Virus record (IMG/VR): IMGVR_UViG_3300009604_004140
Coordinates: 1 to 64,000 of that record
Strand: one strand, 5' to 3'
Origin: a virus
Length of the DNA: 64,000 bases
Of the stretch, positions 26,528 to 34,213 are shown one piece after another (position 1 is the stretch's first letter; each line of letters begins with the position of its first letter). The position numbers and the translations under genes were made by a program. The notes under the pieces were generated by a model. It was not told where the DNA came from. It was given only the letters and a program-made list of their open reading frames with translations, and ran no database searches.

Positions 26528-27011
26528 GTCGCCTACCGGCCTTGGCCTTTTGTAGATTTATAAAAAGGTCTGCCAGATTTTTAATCGAGCTTGCTATATA
26601 GGTAAGCCTATCGGCTCTTTGCTGGGCATACTTTTTGATGGATAAAAGCTTTCGGGTGTAATCGTTGTCTTTAATGGCTTGATAGTATTGGCTATCCCAC
26701 GAACCGGAGTATTGATTCTCTCTTCCGGAGGTTGTAGATTTTATTGAAGTTTCTGCCCACCGAACGCGAGCAAGTTCGCGGTTGTGAGATCGTTGAATAT
26801 GAAAAGAGAGACTGCCCAAGAGAAGGGATGCCTCGGCGCACTCTTCAAGAGTTAGCTTTTCTATGGACGTTCGATCCATTTGCATGTATTTATGAACAGA
26901 CGGATCATGAAAGTCGGCAGAATAAAGGGGAAGCCCAACGCTGGATTCGTATTCGTCTAAGATGGAGTCCAGTTTGACTAATTGTTCCGTTGCAGCACTC
27001 GGCTTTTCCAC
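26520..27011 (-). CDS. Helical protein, possible recombination accessory
   Basis: 163 residues from a GTG with AAGGTAGAAGA upstream; overlaps its neighbour by 34 bases. Helices dominate: EECAEASLLLGSLSFHIQRS, RELARVRWAETSI, and a long C-terminal stretch QRADRLTYIASSIKNLADLF. It sits close to the UvsX-like recombinase, where T4-like phages keep the mediator UvsY, and the helical plan is loosely similar. Sequence similarity to UvsY is not evident to me, so this remains a positional guess. Confidence 0.5.
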   Translation of the reverse strand: MEKPSAATEQLVKLDSILDEYESSVGLPLYSADFHDPSVHKYMQMDRTSIEKLTLEECAEASLLLGSLSFHIQRSHNRELARVRWAETSIKSTTSGRENQYSGSWDSQYYQAIKDNDYTRKLLSIKKYAQQRADRLTYIASSIKNLADLFINLQKAKAGRRHE

Positions 27012-27394
27012 TCTTCTACCTTTTCATCAAAAGGAAGCTCCACACATGTAATATTATTATACTCGCACCATTCCCTTTTGCGAGCATCTCTTTTTTTTTG
27101 ATGAGCAAAGTCCTGTGCGGATGTGTGAAATAAGGGATTAAATTTATAGTGTTGCTCTCCGTGAACTTCTACTACTAATTTGAGGGTGTTAATATAAAAA
27201 TCAAAAAAGAGTTTCTCGTTTCTTGTAATTGGTACGGTCACCTCTTCTAAAATCTGAACTGTGGGAAAAAGCCCAATGAGTAGGTCTTTTGCTGCCAGAT
27301 GTAGCTTGGAGCGGGGCCTTCTATCGTTTGCTTTTGTCACATACCCCTGTAGCTTCCAGTTATGGATTTCATTGTTCAAGTCTCTGATCTTCAC
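26978..27394 (-). CDS. VSR/DUF559-like endonuclease
   Basis: 138 residues from a GTG overlapping the recombinase stop (GTGA). The core is FFDFYINTLKLVVEVHGEQHY, where D and E-x-H/Q residues match the compact PD-(D/E)XK nucleases of the VSR and DUF559 type. KKRDARKREWCEYNNITCVELP follows in the standard order. The RSKLHLAAKDLL start is also usual. The neighbouring recombinase suggests a role in processing recombination intermediates; a different enzyme of this type is encoded at 7465-8271. Confidence 0.65.
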   Translation of the reverse strand: MKIRDLNNEIHNWKLQGYVTKANDRRPRSKLHLAAKDLLIGLFPTVQILEEVTVPITRNEKLFFDFYINTLKLVVEVHGEQHYKFNPLFHTSAQDFAHQKKRDARKREWCEYNNITCVELPFDEKVEEWKSRVLQRNN

Positions 27395-28368
27395 TTTTCA
27401 ATTCCAACCATTGTAAATATTTCTTGCTCAAAGTTTTTGTATTCTTCTGGGTTCTCTTCTAGATAAATGGCAAGGTTTGCTTTACCTTGAATTTTTTCAT
27501 CGTTAGGAAGCTTAAGCCATGATCCTGATTTGACAACAAGGCCGAAGTCAACCATCAGGTCAGCTAATTCCATTTCTTTCCAAATTCCTCGCCCATATTT
27601 AATATGGCTTGCAACCTTCTGCCCCGGAGGGCCGATGGCCGAGGTTATCACCTGCCAGTTTACTGTTTGTCCTATCTGCGTCTCTCCTTGCATAATAGGC
27701 TGTGCGTGTGTCGCATGCAATTTAACGTCCACTTGGTACTTTAAGGCACTTCCTGACTTTTCAATTTTAGACTTGCCCCTCCCAAACTTTTGAATATTTG
27801 CCATTAGATGAGTAACCCCTACTACTGTTACCCTATTGATGGGTAGCGCATTGGATATACGCCTACAGAACTTTGCGAGTATTTTTTGTACACTCATAAC
27901 CTGAACGTCTTCGAGGTTCCCGGTTAATTCTGATTCGCTTGACAGGGCAGAAAAGGAATCAACAACGGCTATGGAACCCGGCTTTGTATGCACTATATTA
28001 TCTATAATGCTCAGATATTTTTCTGCCGAAAGGATATTTCCTTCTGTTGAGGAAATAATTTGCATTTTTTCTGCGTCAAGGTCAAGTCCGGAAATTCCTT
28101 CCAGATCACGCTTTCGCAACCTTCCTTCTATATTGGCATAATAGACAACTCTTTCATGCTTCTGAGCATTAGCACAAAATGCCAACGCAGTTACCGTCTT
28201 TCCCACCTTTTCCGGGCCCGTCATGATAAACAAAGAGCCCTCAGGAACACCCCCACCCAGCGCAATGTCGATCTTTGGGCTTACTGAAATAACTTTGAGG
28301 GGTCGGTCTGTTATTATTGAAGGATCATGAAGAACATTTCCATACTCTTTAATAATGTCCTTATTCAT
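27391..28368 (-). CDS. uvsX: RecA/UvsX-like recombinase
   Basis: 325 residues; GAGAGCTAG before the ATG. Walker A is MTGPEKVGKTVTALAF, followed by RVVYYANIEGRL, which matches the E-containing strand of RecA. Walker B is SIAVVDSFSAL. A conserved-type loop VVGVTHLMANI and a downstream FGRGKSKIEKSGSALKYQVD region resemble L1/L2 DNA-binding loops. The family forms filaments on ssDNA and drives strand exchange. Nearby nucleases and SSB complete a phage recombination kit. Confidence 0.82.
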   Translation of the reverse strand: MNKDIIKEYGNVLHDPSIITDRPLKVISVSPKIDIALGGGVPEGSLFIMTGPEKVGKTVTALAFCANAQKHERVVYYANIEGRLRKRDLEGISGLDLDAEKMQIISSTEGNILSAEKYLSIIDNIVHTKPGSIAVVDSFSALSSESELTGNLEDVQVMSVQKILAKFCRRISNALPINRVTVVGVTHLMANIQKFGRGKSKIEKSGSALKYQVDVKLHATHAQPIMQGETQIGQTVNWQVITSAIGPPGQKVASHIKYGRGIWKEMELADLMVDFGLVVKSGSWLKLPNDEKIQGKANLAIYLEENPEEYKNFEQEIFTMVGIEK

Positions 28369-28795
28369 CTAGCTCTCTTAGCCTTGACAGGATAGACTTC
28401 TGGTTATTGGCGCTTCTGTGCTTGATATCCTCTTTGTCAGGCACATCATAGCTTGTCTCGGACTCTCGACTTACTATCTCACCGCTCTTCTCTTTAATTA
28501 TACCATGCAACATGGGAGCGCGAAGGGAATATGTTTTCCAGCATCTCTTGTCTTTTAGTGCAGCTATGATGGAATCCGCTGAAAATTCCTTAAGGAGTTT
28601 GTTGGCAAGCGTAATTTGATATCTATAATAATTACGCCATTCTTTAATCTCCCAAAACTTTATCGGAAGTTCCTTTTGTTCCTTCTGAGCCTTCTTTTCA
28701 CAAATGAGTTCTGTGATGTATTGGGGCGCAGACACCCATCCCCCCGGCGAGTAACGAGAGGGGTACTGACTTTTGTCTGTTCTTTTCTTAGTCAT
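28361..28795 (-). CDS. Hypothetical replication-operon protein
   Basis: The ATG at 28795 overlaps the previous stop (ATGACTAA) and gives 144 residues; a longer frame starts at 28819. The central part (KFWEIKEWRNYYRYQITLAN, then AALKDKRCWKTYSLRAP) is aromatic, basic and helical, suggestive of DNA contact. The C-terminus is polar. I do not recognise a family. It overlaps the recombinase start by 8 bases, so expression is likely coupled. Confidence 0.55.
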   Translation of the reverse strand: MTKKRTDKSQYPSRYSPGGWVSAPQYITELICEKKAQKEQKELPIKFWEIKEWRNYYRYQITLANKLLKEFSADSIIAALKDKRCWKTYSLRAPMLHGIIKEKSGEIVSRESETSYDVPDKEDIKHRSANNQKSILSRLRELDE

Positions 28796-29093
28796 GGATA
28801 GAGTGAATGGTATTGGCATTGTTGCGTGGGGGTGGCGGAGTTTCTCTTGCTTCGTCCACCCTTTGAGATCCTGCCGGTGTCATAATCGCCACCCCCCTTT
28901 TGCCCCCTTCGGTCTCGTTTATAATTAAGGAGGCGTCTTCGCGGTCCAATTTTTCCGTATGTTTTTCCACTTCCGCAAGGTCTCTTCCGAGCGTCTTGGA
29001 AATCTCTTCAGCACTCATGTTGTTCCAATGCATCCCTTGGATGCAATACTTTTCTGCGTCAGTCATCGCTTTTGCCTTAGATAGTTTACCCAT
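28788..29093 (-). CDS. Small helix-turn-helix-like protein
   Basis: 101 residues; AAAGGAC upstream of the ATG. AEKYCIQGMHWNNMSAEEISKTLGRDLAEVEKHTEKL has the spacing of a helix-turn-helix. After it comes a GVAIMTPAGSQRVDEAR segment and a proline-rich run. It may be a small regulator, but no target is known. Located amid replication genes. Confidence 0.5.
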   Translation of the reverse strand: MGKLSKAKAMTDAEKYCIQGMHWNNMSAEEISKTLGRDLAEVEKHTEKLDREDASLIINETEGGKRGVAIMTPAGSQRVDEARETPPPPRNNANTIHSIHD

Positions 29094-29097
29094 CGTA

Positions 29098-29490
29098 CTA
29101 TGTCCTTTCTGCGTTACTTAACCAAGCACTGTTTTTGGTTTTTAGGAATTGAATATAAAAATTAAAAGTTTTTTCTGTTGCTTCCCTGAACTCCCACTCT
29201 GGTTTCCCGGCATGCCTTAGCTGTTTATTCGCGGTTCCTTCGCTATATAGGCCTATGGGGTTGTAAATCCTACCATGCCTCCCTCGCTTTACAAAAAATT
29301 TGGTTTTCTCATTACCGGTTATCGACTTAGCATACGTGTCTGTACCTTCGGCATCCAGTCGAGGAAAACCCCCCTCATCTAACCAGTCGTGCTTTCCAAA
29401 GACTGTGTAGAAAAAGGTCTGCTGCCCTTGCAGCTCTTCTTCCGCTGGCTTCTGAACGTCTCTTTCTTTATGTATTCTAAACATGTTCAT
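29098..29490 (-). CDS. Hypothetical protein
   Basis: 130 residues. Aromatic, charged sequence with FFYTVFGKHDWLDEGGFPRL, FVKRGRHGRIYNPIGLY and a C-terminal FNFYIQFLKTKNSAWLSNAER. No transmembrane segment, no known motif. Its start lies inside the end of the zinc-ribbon gene (ATGA-like coupling). Function unknown. Confidence 0.55.
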   Translation of the reverse strand: MNMFRIHKERDVQKPAEEELQGQQTFFYTVFGKHDWLDEGGFPRLDAEGTDTYAKSITGNEKTKFFVKRGRHGRIYNPIGLYSEGTANKQLRHAGKPEWEFREATEKTFNFYIQFLKTKNSAWLSNAERT

Positions 29491-29867
29491 CGATTCTTTT
29501 TTCTCCTTTTTTTCTTTGCCGGTGTTCCGGGCCAGAGGGGGGCATCAGTAGGCTTTTCCATTCTGCTCATGCCATCGGGAAGCTCCCGGTTACTCTCTAT
29601 TTTCTTTGTCTTAAAATCACGAACCATGTCCTCGCATTTCCATTTCCCGTATTTTTTTGTTTGTTTGTCTGCATAGTGACCCAATGTCTTAATTTCTGAG
29701 AGAGAAAGGGTCACAGACGTATGCACTTGATCTTCTGTAAAGTCTCTGAAAACTGTTTTTCTTTTTCGACAAGAAGGACAGCTTTGTTTCTCTGTATATT
29801 TGCTCCTGCTGCATACAATTGACCATTTGTGTGCGCAGCCTTCGCACCTATAGGAATATTCCGGCAT
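29487..29867 (-). CDS. FmdB-like zinc-ribbon protein
   Basis: 126 residues beginning MPEYSYRCEGCAHKW, the classic FmdB/CxxC putative regulatory zinc ribbon, with the second pair in SCPSCRKRK. The rest is basic, ending in a KKKRRKKNR tail. Such short zinc ribbons probably bind nucleic acid or partner proteins. GGATAACAACA precedes the ATG. The role in this phage is unknown. Confidence 0.65.
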   Translation of the reverse strand: MPEYSYRCEGCAHKWSIVCSRSKYTEKQSCPSCRKRKTVFRDFTEDQVHTSVTLSLSEIKTLGHYADKQTKKYGKWKCEDMVRDFKTKKIESNRELPDGMSRMEKPTDAPLWPGTPAKKKRRKKNR

Positions 29868-29893
29868 TGTTGTTATCCATAAAGCGTAGCCTG

Positions 29894-30589
29894 TTACATT
29901 ATTTTACCATCGGAATCGATATCTTCGTTCAATTTTTCCAAAATTCTTGCAACAACATCGCTTCTTACGATGTCACAATATGTTAGTTCGCACACAGATA
30001 CCCCTTCTGTTTCCCTCAGTTTATTCATGCAAGTCAATAGCCCCCCCTTATCGTGACCCAGATCTGACTGTCTAAGATCTCCATTGATAACCGCTTTTGA
30101 TCCTCTTCCCAATCGAGTGATGAACATTTTTATTTGTTCAAAGGTTGCGTTTTGCGCCTCATCCAAAATAATGAAACACCCATGAAAATTTCTTCCCCTC
30201 ATATATTCAAGGGGGCAAATTTCGATTATTCCCTCCTTCCTGTAATGCTCTACGTTCGGGGCGCTTAAATAGATGTTCATTTCTTCTATTATTGGGATCA
30301 GATAAGGATTGATCTTTTCAACTAATGTTCCGGGCAGGTATCCAAGCCCCCTGCCCGATTCAACAACGGGCCTTGTTATAATAATCTTTTTAATTTTTTC
30401 TTGCAAAAGATATTCGCAAGCTAACCCAACAGAAACACTTGTTTTTCCCGACCCTGCTGGTCCTGAGCAAAAGGTTACATCGGAGGCATCGATGGCAGAG
30501 ATATAGCTAGCCTGATTTTCTGTCTTTGCCTTAAGCTTTTTCCTTCTCGGAACCGATTGGTATCCGCTAGTTCTTTTTTTTTGTGCCAT
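29894..30589 (-). CDS. phoH: PhoH-like ATPase
   Basis: 231 residues. Walker A is CSGPAGSGKTSVSVGLA, Walker B is CFIILDEAQNAT. IITRPVVESGRGLGYLPGTL and RGSKAVINGDLRQSD are textbook PhoH blocks. PhoH-like ATPases/helicases are frequent in marine phages; the exact role is unsettled, with RNA metabolism or phosphate-stress functions proposed. The N-terminus is basic. It follows the GAPDH gene after 5 bases. Confidence 0.9.
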   Translation of the reverse strand: MAQKKRTSGYQSVPRRKKLKAKTENQASYISAIDASDVTFCSGPAGSGKTSVSVGLACEYLLQEKIKKIIITRPVVESGRGLGYLPGTLVEKINPYLIPIIEEMNIYLSAPNVEHYRKEGIIEICPLEYMRGRNFHGCFIILDEAQNATFEQIKMFITRLGRGSKAVINGDLRQSDLGHDKGGLLTCMNKLRETEGVSVCELTYCDIVRSDVVARILEKLNEDIDSDGKIM

Positions 30590-30594
30590 TTATT

Positions 30595-31551
30595 TTAATT
30601 AATGCCCATGCTTTGGTTAGTTTTATTTATACTTTCGTGAGCTGGCCCTAGGCCGGATACGGCCCTTATCGCATCAATATTTTCTGGAACAACATCACTT
30701 TCCTGATGAATGGCTTGTATATACATCAGTTTGTTGCCCCATACTCCAATGGTGTCGCTCCAAACGCACACTTCTGGCATGTCACCCCTGCTCCGGCCAA
30801 GGTCTTTGGCGTATTCCATAATCTCGGCTGTCGATCTTATGCCGTCAACATTATGTACAACGCGAACTCTTGTTGTGTTCTTGAATAGACTTACAATCTC
30901 GTCAATAGTAGGTGTGGTTTGGAGATCAACAGTAATGCTGTGCATATGCATTAATGTGGTGGGAACAGATATAGAGGTAGTAAATATCTCCAAGCTGGGC
31001 ATTACCGTTCTTACGTCTGGACCATGATGAGACGGAACCACCAAGTGCGGCACAAGGGCATTAATGGGTCCATGATATATGTCCCAAGGGTCAGCGGCCC
31101 TTCTGATCATTGTGGCGTGTACTTTGTCTATTAAATAATTATCATCTAAAGCTTTCAGTGTTCTGCATAGTCCCGTTGTATTACAGCTAACCACACGGAG
31201 GAATTTAGAACAGGCAACGTCAGCATAGTTGCATTGGGCAACAAAACTAGGGGCCACCTCTGGCTTTTCTCCTCCTTGAAAGACGGCCTTTATATCCATG
31301 TCTTCATATGTTCTTTTGTTACTCGCCCCGATTCCTTTGGGAGTGCAATCCACGACTACATCAATTTTATCGAGAAGGTGATGCAGCTTTTTTATCGGAA
31401 ATATAGGAATGTCTTTTCTTTCAGCGGCTTCTATCTTATAATTATAGGTATTTGCAGTAACACCTATTAGCTCCATATCGTCTTGTAGCAATACAGCGTC
31501 GGCTACACGCTTTCCTATTGTTCCATACCCAACCACTCCGACTTTAATCAT
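30595..31551 (-). CDS. Archaeal-type (type II) glyceraldehyde-3-phosphate dehydrogenase-like enzyme
   Basis: The longer frame (31608) runs into the previous gene; MIKVGVVGYG at 31551 is the natural start, 318 residues. GYGTIGKRVADAV is the NAD(P)-binding loop. VDCTPKGIGASN, FQGGEKPEVAPSF and VVSCNTTGLCR (catalytic Cys near residue 121) follow, then MIRRAADP, GPINAL and VPSHHGPDV and TTLMHMHS. This order is characteristic of type II GAPDH of archaea, not of the common bacterial GapA. It interconverts glyceraldehyde 3-phosphate and 1,3-bisphosphoglycerate using NAD(P). In phages such an enzyme is very unusual. Neighbours give no pathway; a host-derived or transferred gene is likely. Confidence 0.85.
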   Translation of the reverse strand: MIKVGVVGYGTIGKRVADAVLLQDDMELIGVTANTYNYKIEAAERKDIPIFPIKKLHHLLDKIDVVVDCTPKGIGASNKRTYEDMDIKAVFQGGEKPEVAPSFVAQCNYADVACSKFLRVVSCNTTGLCRTLKALDDNYLIDKVHATMIRRAADPWDIYHGPINALVPHLVVPSHHGPDVRTVMPSLEIFTTSISVPTTLMHMHSITVDLQTTPTIDEIVSLFKNTTRVRVVHNVDGIRSTAEIMEYAKDLGRSRGDMPEVCVWSDTIGVWGNKLMYIQAIHQESDVVPENIDAIRAVSGLGPAHESINKTNQSMGIN

Positions 31552-31558
31552 ACATGTC

Positions 31559-31762
31559 TCACGATTTAAGAGGCCAAAAAACATGACCGCACAGAACACC
31601 AATTGCAAAAGATATTATAGGGTGTTCACAGGATATTGCATATATTGCATAACTAATTGTGGCATTTAAATCTTTAGCAAAAAACATAACCGCAACATCC
31701 CATATGAAGATGGTGCAAAAGACAAGGATAACTAAAAATTTAGTAACATTTAAAAAGTCCAT
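31559..31762 (-). CDS. Small two-segment membrane protein
   Basis: The start overlaps the previous stop (TAATG), giving 67 residues. Two hydrophobic segments are visible (FLVILVFCTIFIWDVAVMFF and IISFAIGVLCGHVFW) around a short polar loop. No known holin motif. It could be an inner-membrane protein of unknown function; pairing with the next gene is likely. Confidence 0.6.
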   Translation of the reverse strand: MDFLNVTKFLVILVFCTIFIWDVAVMFFAKDLNATISYAIYAISCEHPIISFAIGVLCGHVFWPLKS

Positions 31763-32106
31763 TAGTCTACCCCCATAGTGAAGGTGATATTGTCCTTTTC
31801 TTCTTCGAGAATCCTTTGCTTTTCTTTCTGGCATTCCGGGCAAGCATCGTAAAACTTATCAACATGCGGTGCCACGAAATGATGAACTCTTAAAATACCC
31901 ACATTTAAATCGTTTTGATTTATGGCGAGCCGGGACTGCCCAGACATCAACATTGACATCGCGCTGTACATGTTTTTCTTAAACTTTTCGTTTTCTGCTA
32001 CTGCTGCGGTATCCTTCTTGGGGATATTTGTATACACAGTGTATCCCACAACCAAAGTAGTAACTAAATTTAACAATAAAAGAAAAATAATTATTCTGCT
32101 TTTCAT
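31762..32106 (-). CDS. Membrane-anchored protein with CPEC motif
   Basis: 114 residues. An N-terminal hydrophobic segment (IIIFLLLLNLVTTLVVGYTVY) is a signal-anchor. The rest is polar and helical, containing HHFVAPHVDK and CPECQKEKQ, a possible metal or redox pair. GGGAGG lies upstream of the ATG at 12-13 bases. No family identified. Confidence 0.6.
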   Translation of the reverse strand: MKSRIIIFLLLLNLVTTLVVGYTVYTNIPKKDTAAVAENEKFKKNMYSAMSMLMSGQSRLAINQNDLNVGILRVHHFVAPHVDKFYDACPECQKEKQRILEEEKDNITFTMGVD

Positions 32107-32133
32107 TTGATGTGTGCCTCCCTAAGAAATGTT

Positions 32134-32412
32134 TTACACAGAGACTTCTAATTCTTTATCGAACGAACATTGGGCATCATGCGCCACCTTGCAAGCCTCA
32201 TAGGATTCAGCGTTAAGGGCCCTGTATTCGCCCGTGTGCCACTTCTTATTGTTGCTTCCATCGAATGTCATACAATTACATGCGAATTTAACTTGAACAT
32301 AGTCTTTTTCTTTTTGCACAACCTGCGCAATAGAGAAATCGTGTCAGTCAAAGGGCTGTTTTCCTTCAAGGGGCTTCTCAGTTCTTCGTAACCAGTCTCC
32401 AATATTAGCCAT
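32134..32412 (-). CDS. Small Cys-containing protein interrupted by an in-frame TGA
   Basis: A perfect ribosome site (AAAGGAG, 6 bases) precedes ATG at 32412. This frame reads 22 codons (MANIGDWLRRTEKP...KQPFD), then TGA at 32344-32346, then continues open in the same frame for 69 more codons to TAA. The downstream part has FACNCMTFDG, EACK and QCS. A GTG at 32319 could restart translation but has a poor site. Options: readthrough or selenocysteine at TGA, a nonsense mutation, or two separate short genes. The standard code is used elsewhere, since several genes end in TGA. Function unknown. Confidence 0.55.
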
Positions 32413-32462
32413 TTCTTTCTCCTTTTAGTTATATAATGTAGGTATTTGTCAATAAGTACCTA

Positions 32463-32786
32463 CTAAACCTGAAAACTACTTCCGCACCCACAGCTTTTTG
32501 TCGCGCTAGGATTATCAAAAGTAAAGCCCCGTCTGGAAATATCATTATAATAGTCCAGTACAGTTCCCTCTAAGTAGAGAGCACTCTTTTTATCTACAAT
32601 AACGTCTACTCCGTGCTGATGAGATAGCGTGTCTTTTTGTTCATCGTATTCACTACCTACCGTTAGGTCATACTGAAAACCAGAACAACCGCCTCCTTGA
32701 ACAGCAATTCTTAAATATTTTTCTTCGGTGTCCTCAAGATACTTTTTAGCCTCGGCTGCTGCGGTTTCTGTTAGTTTAATTGTCAT
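32463..32786 (-). CDS. A-type iron-sulfur carrier (IscA/ErpA/HesB family)
   Basis: The 5' extended frame is dropped in favour of the ATG at 32786 with AGAGG upstream; 107 residues, the normal family size. All three cluster-binding cysteines are present: GGGCSGFQY and CGCGSSF. The YLRIAVQGGGC and VLDYYNDISRRGFTF segments are standard. The protein should hold or deliver Fe-S clusters. Possible phage clients are the Cas4-like nuclease or another enzyme. It is coupled to a 53-residue gene upstream (11-base overlap). Confidence 0.88.
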   Translation of the reverse strand: MTIKLTETAAAEAKKYLEDTEEKYLRIAVQGGGCSGFQYDLTVGSEYDEQKDTLSHQHGVDVIVDKKSALYLEGTVLDYYNDISRRGFTFDNPSATKSCGCGSSFQV

Positions 32787-32937
32787 CAGAGCCTCTTGCT
32801 GGCACAAGAATTCGTCCATTCTTTCTATACAAACCTTTTCTTTTATAATAATAAATCTCCCCAGTCTTGGGGTCTTCATACGCATAGTAACGCTTAGATT
32901 TTACATATTCAAAAATAGCTTTTATATATTTATTCAT
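32776..32937 (-). CDS. 53-residue basic hypothetical protein
   Basis: ATG overlaps the DUF1501 stop (TAATG), and the gene ends 11 bases into the Fe-S carrier gene. The sequence is basic and tyrosine-rich (FEYVKSKRYYAYEDPKTGEIYYYKRKGLY). Its beta-hairpin look (DPKTGEIYYYK) resembles small WW-like or RNA-binding modules but no family fits. Real because of the tight coupling on both sides. Confidence 0.6.
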   Translation of the reverse strand: MNKYIKAIFEYVKSKRYYAYEDPKTGEIYYYKRKGLYRKNGRILVPARGSDDN

Positions 32938-34187
32938 TATAAAATTACCTTCGCTTCACCTTCTAGTAAGTATCGTGGACGACCACCATTGTCTACTCTT
33001 TGAATATTCTTAGAAATTCCAAAGTGATCAAACATGGTGGCAGCTACGTCGATAGGCCCAAAGGGACTTTCAGATGGGGTATAGGACTTGTCGGCCTTCC
33101 CTACAACCCTGCCGCTGTCATATCTTCCACCCGACATAAGCATTGTGGAAATCGAGGGCCAATGATCGCGGCCCGCATTGGCGTTAAGTTTGGTACGGCC
33201 AAATTCACCAGTGACAATCAAGAGAATCTTTTCATTAAGACCTCTTTGCTGCACGTCTTCTACAAAAGCCGCAAGAGCTTTGTCTATAGGGGGAACTCTT
33301 CCCTTAAGTGCGTTTGCGATGTTGCTATGCATGTCCCAACCACCATAATTGATAGTAACAAACCTTGTGCCAAACTGACATAAGCGGCGAGCCAATAGCA
33401 ACTGCTTTCCAATCGCCGTATCTCCATAGGCTTCTTTTGTTTTGGGGTCTTCTTTATCCAAATTGAATGCGTCTTTGGCTGTTCCAAGGATTACGTCAAA
33501 TGCCTGCTGATTGAATTTTGTAACAGAGTCTGCTGATGGACTAGGAATATTAACACCTTCAAGTGATTTTAATAGTTCATTCCTATTTGCGAATCTCTCA
33601 ATGTCTACTCTGGGCGTTAGGTTATCTTTGTTTGAAGGGTCGAAGGGTTTGTATGCTCCGCCCAACCACGCTGGATCTTCACCTTCTATCCTGCCCTGTT
33701 TAACATATGTAGGAACTCCGTTTTTGGGGTTGTTGGCACCATAGACAGCAGACACGATAGACCCATGAGATGGGAACATAGAGTTAGATGTTTGACTTCG
33801 TTCTTTGTTGTGATGGGAAGTCATGACCCAGTGCGTAGCCTGTCTGTGAGAAGAGTCTCCGTGAGTAAAGGAGTCTACAACGTTGAGGCTGGGAGCTTGC
33901 TTGATTAGATTTTGCCAATGAGAACCAAAAGCCATTCCGGTTGGCTTGTCCACCAAAGCGCCACCCACAGACCTGTATTCAGAAGGAACGCTATCCTCTT
34001 TTGGGGCGTGGAATGTTTCAAATTGTGTCGGACCTCCCCCCAGCCATACCCACACGACAGAGCTATCTTTAAGTTCTTGCGCCTCTTCCTGACCCATAGC
34101 AATATCAGAAAGCCCTAGAGAGGACATCCCTGCCCCAATACTGCCTATCCTTAGAAAGTCACGTCTGTTTGAATAAAAGTCAAGCAT
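32937..34187 (-). CDS. DUF1501 protein with Tat signal (planctomycete hallmark)
   Basis: A GTG at 34193 is in frame, but the ATG at 34187 has GGAGAGTGAAA spacing and is chosen (416 residues). NRRDFLRIG followed by a hydrophobic stretch is a twin-arginine export signal. DUF1501 features are VWLGGGPTQFETF, GGWDMHSN, and VTGEFGRTKLNANAGRDHWP with metal-binding Asp/His. DUF1501 proteins belong to the alkaline-phosphatase/sulfatase superfamily and occur in very many copies in Planctomycetota genomes, usually beside DUF1549/DUF1553 partners; none is here. The phage copy would be exported during infection. Substrate unknown. Host-derived is likely. Confidence 0.88.
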   Translation of the reverse strand: MLDFYSNRRDFLRIGSIGAGMSSLGLSDIAMGQEEAQELKDSSVVWVWLGGGPTQFETFHAPKEDSVPSEYRSVGGALVDKPTGMAFGSHWQNLIKQAPSLNVVDSFTHGDSSHRQATHWVMTSHHNKERSQTSNSMFPSHGSIVSAVYGANNPKNGVPTYVKQGRIEGEDPAWLGGAYKPFDPSNKDNLTPRVDIERFANRNELLKSLEGVNIPSPSADSVTKFNQQAFDVILGTAKDAFNLDKEDPKTKEAYGDTAIGKQLLLARRLCQFGTRFVTINYGGWDMHSNIANALKGRVPPIDKALAAFVEDVQQRGLNEKILLIVTGEFGRTKLNANAGRDHWPSISTMLMSGGRYDSGRVVGKADKSYTPSESPFGPIDVAATMFDHFGISKNIQRVDNGGRPRYLLEGEAKVIL

Positions 34188-34213
34188 TTTCACTCTCCTC
34201 GGTAAATGTTATT

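Noticed and set aside
32134-32412. Alternative genetic code with TGA as tryptophan
   Set aside because: Several genes clearly end in TGA with coupled starts (e.g. 7465, 23448, 47556, 60682).
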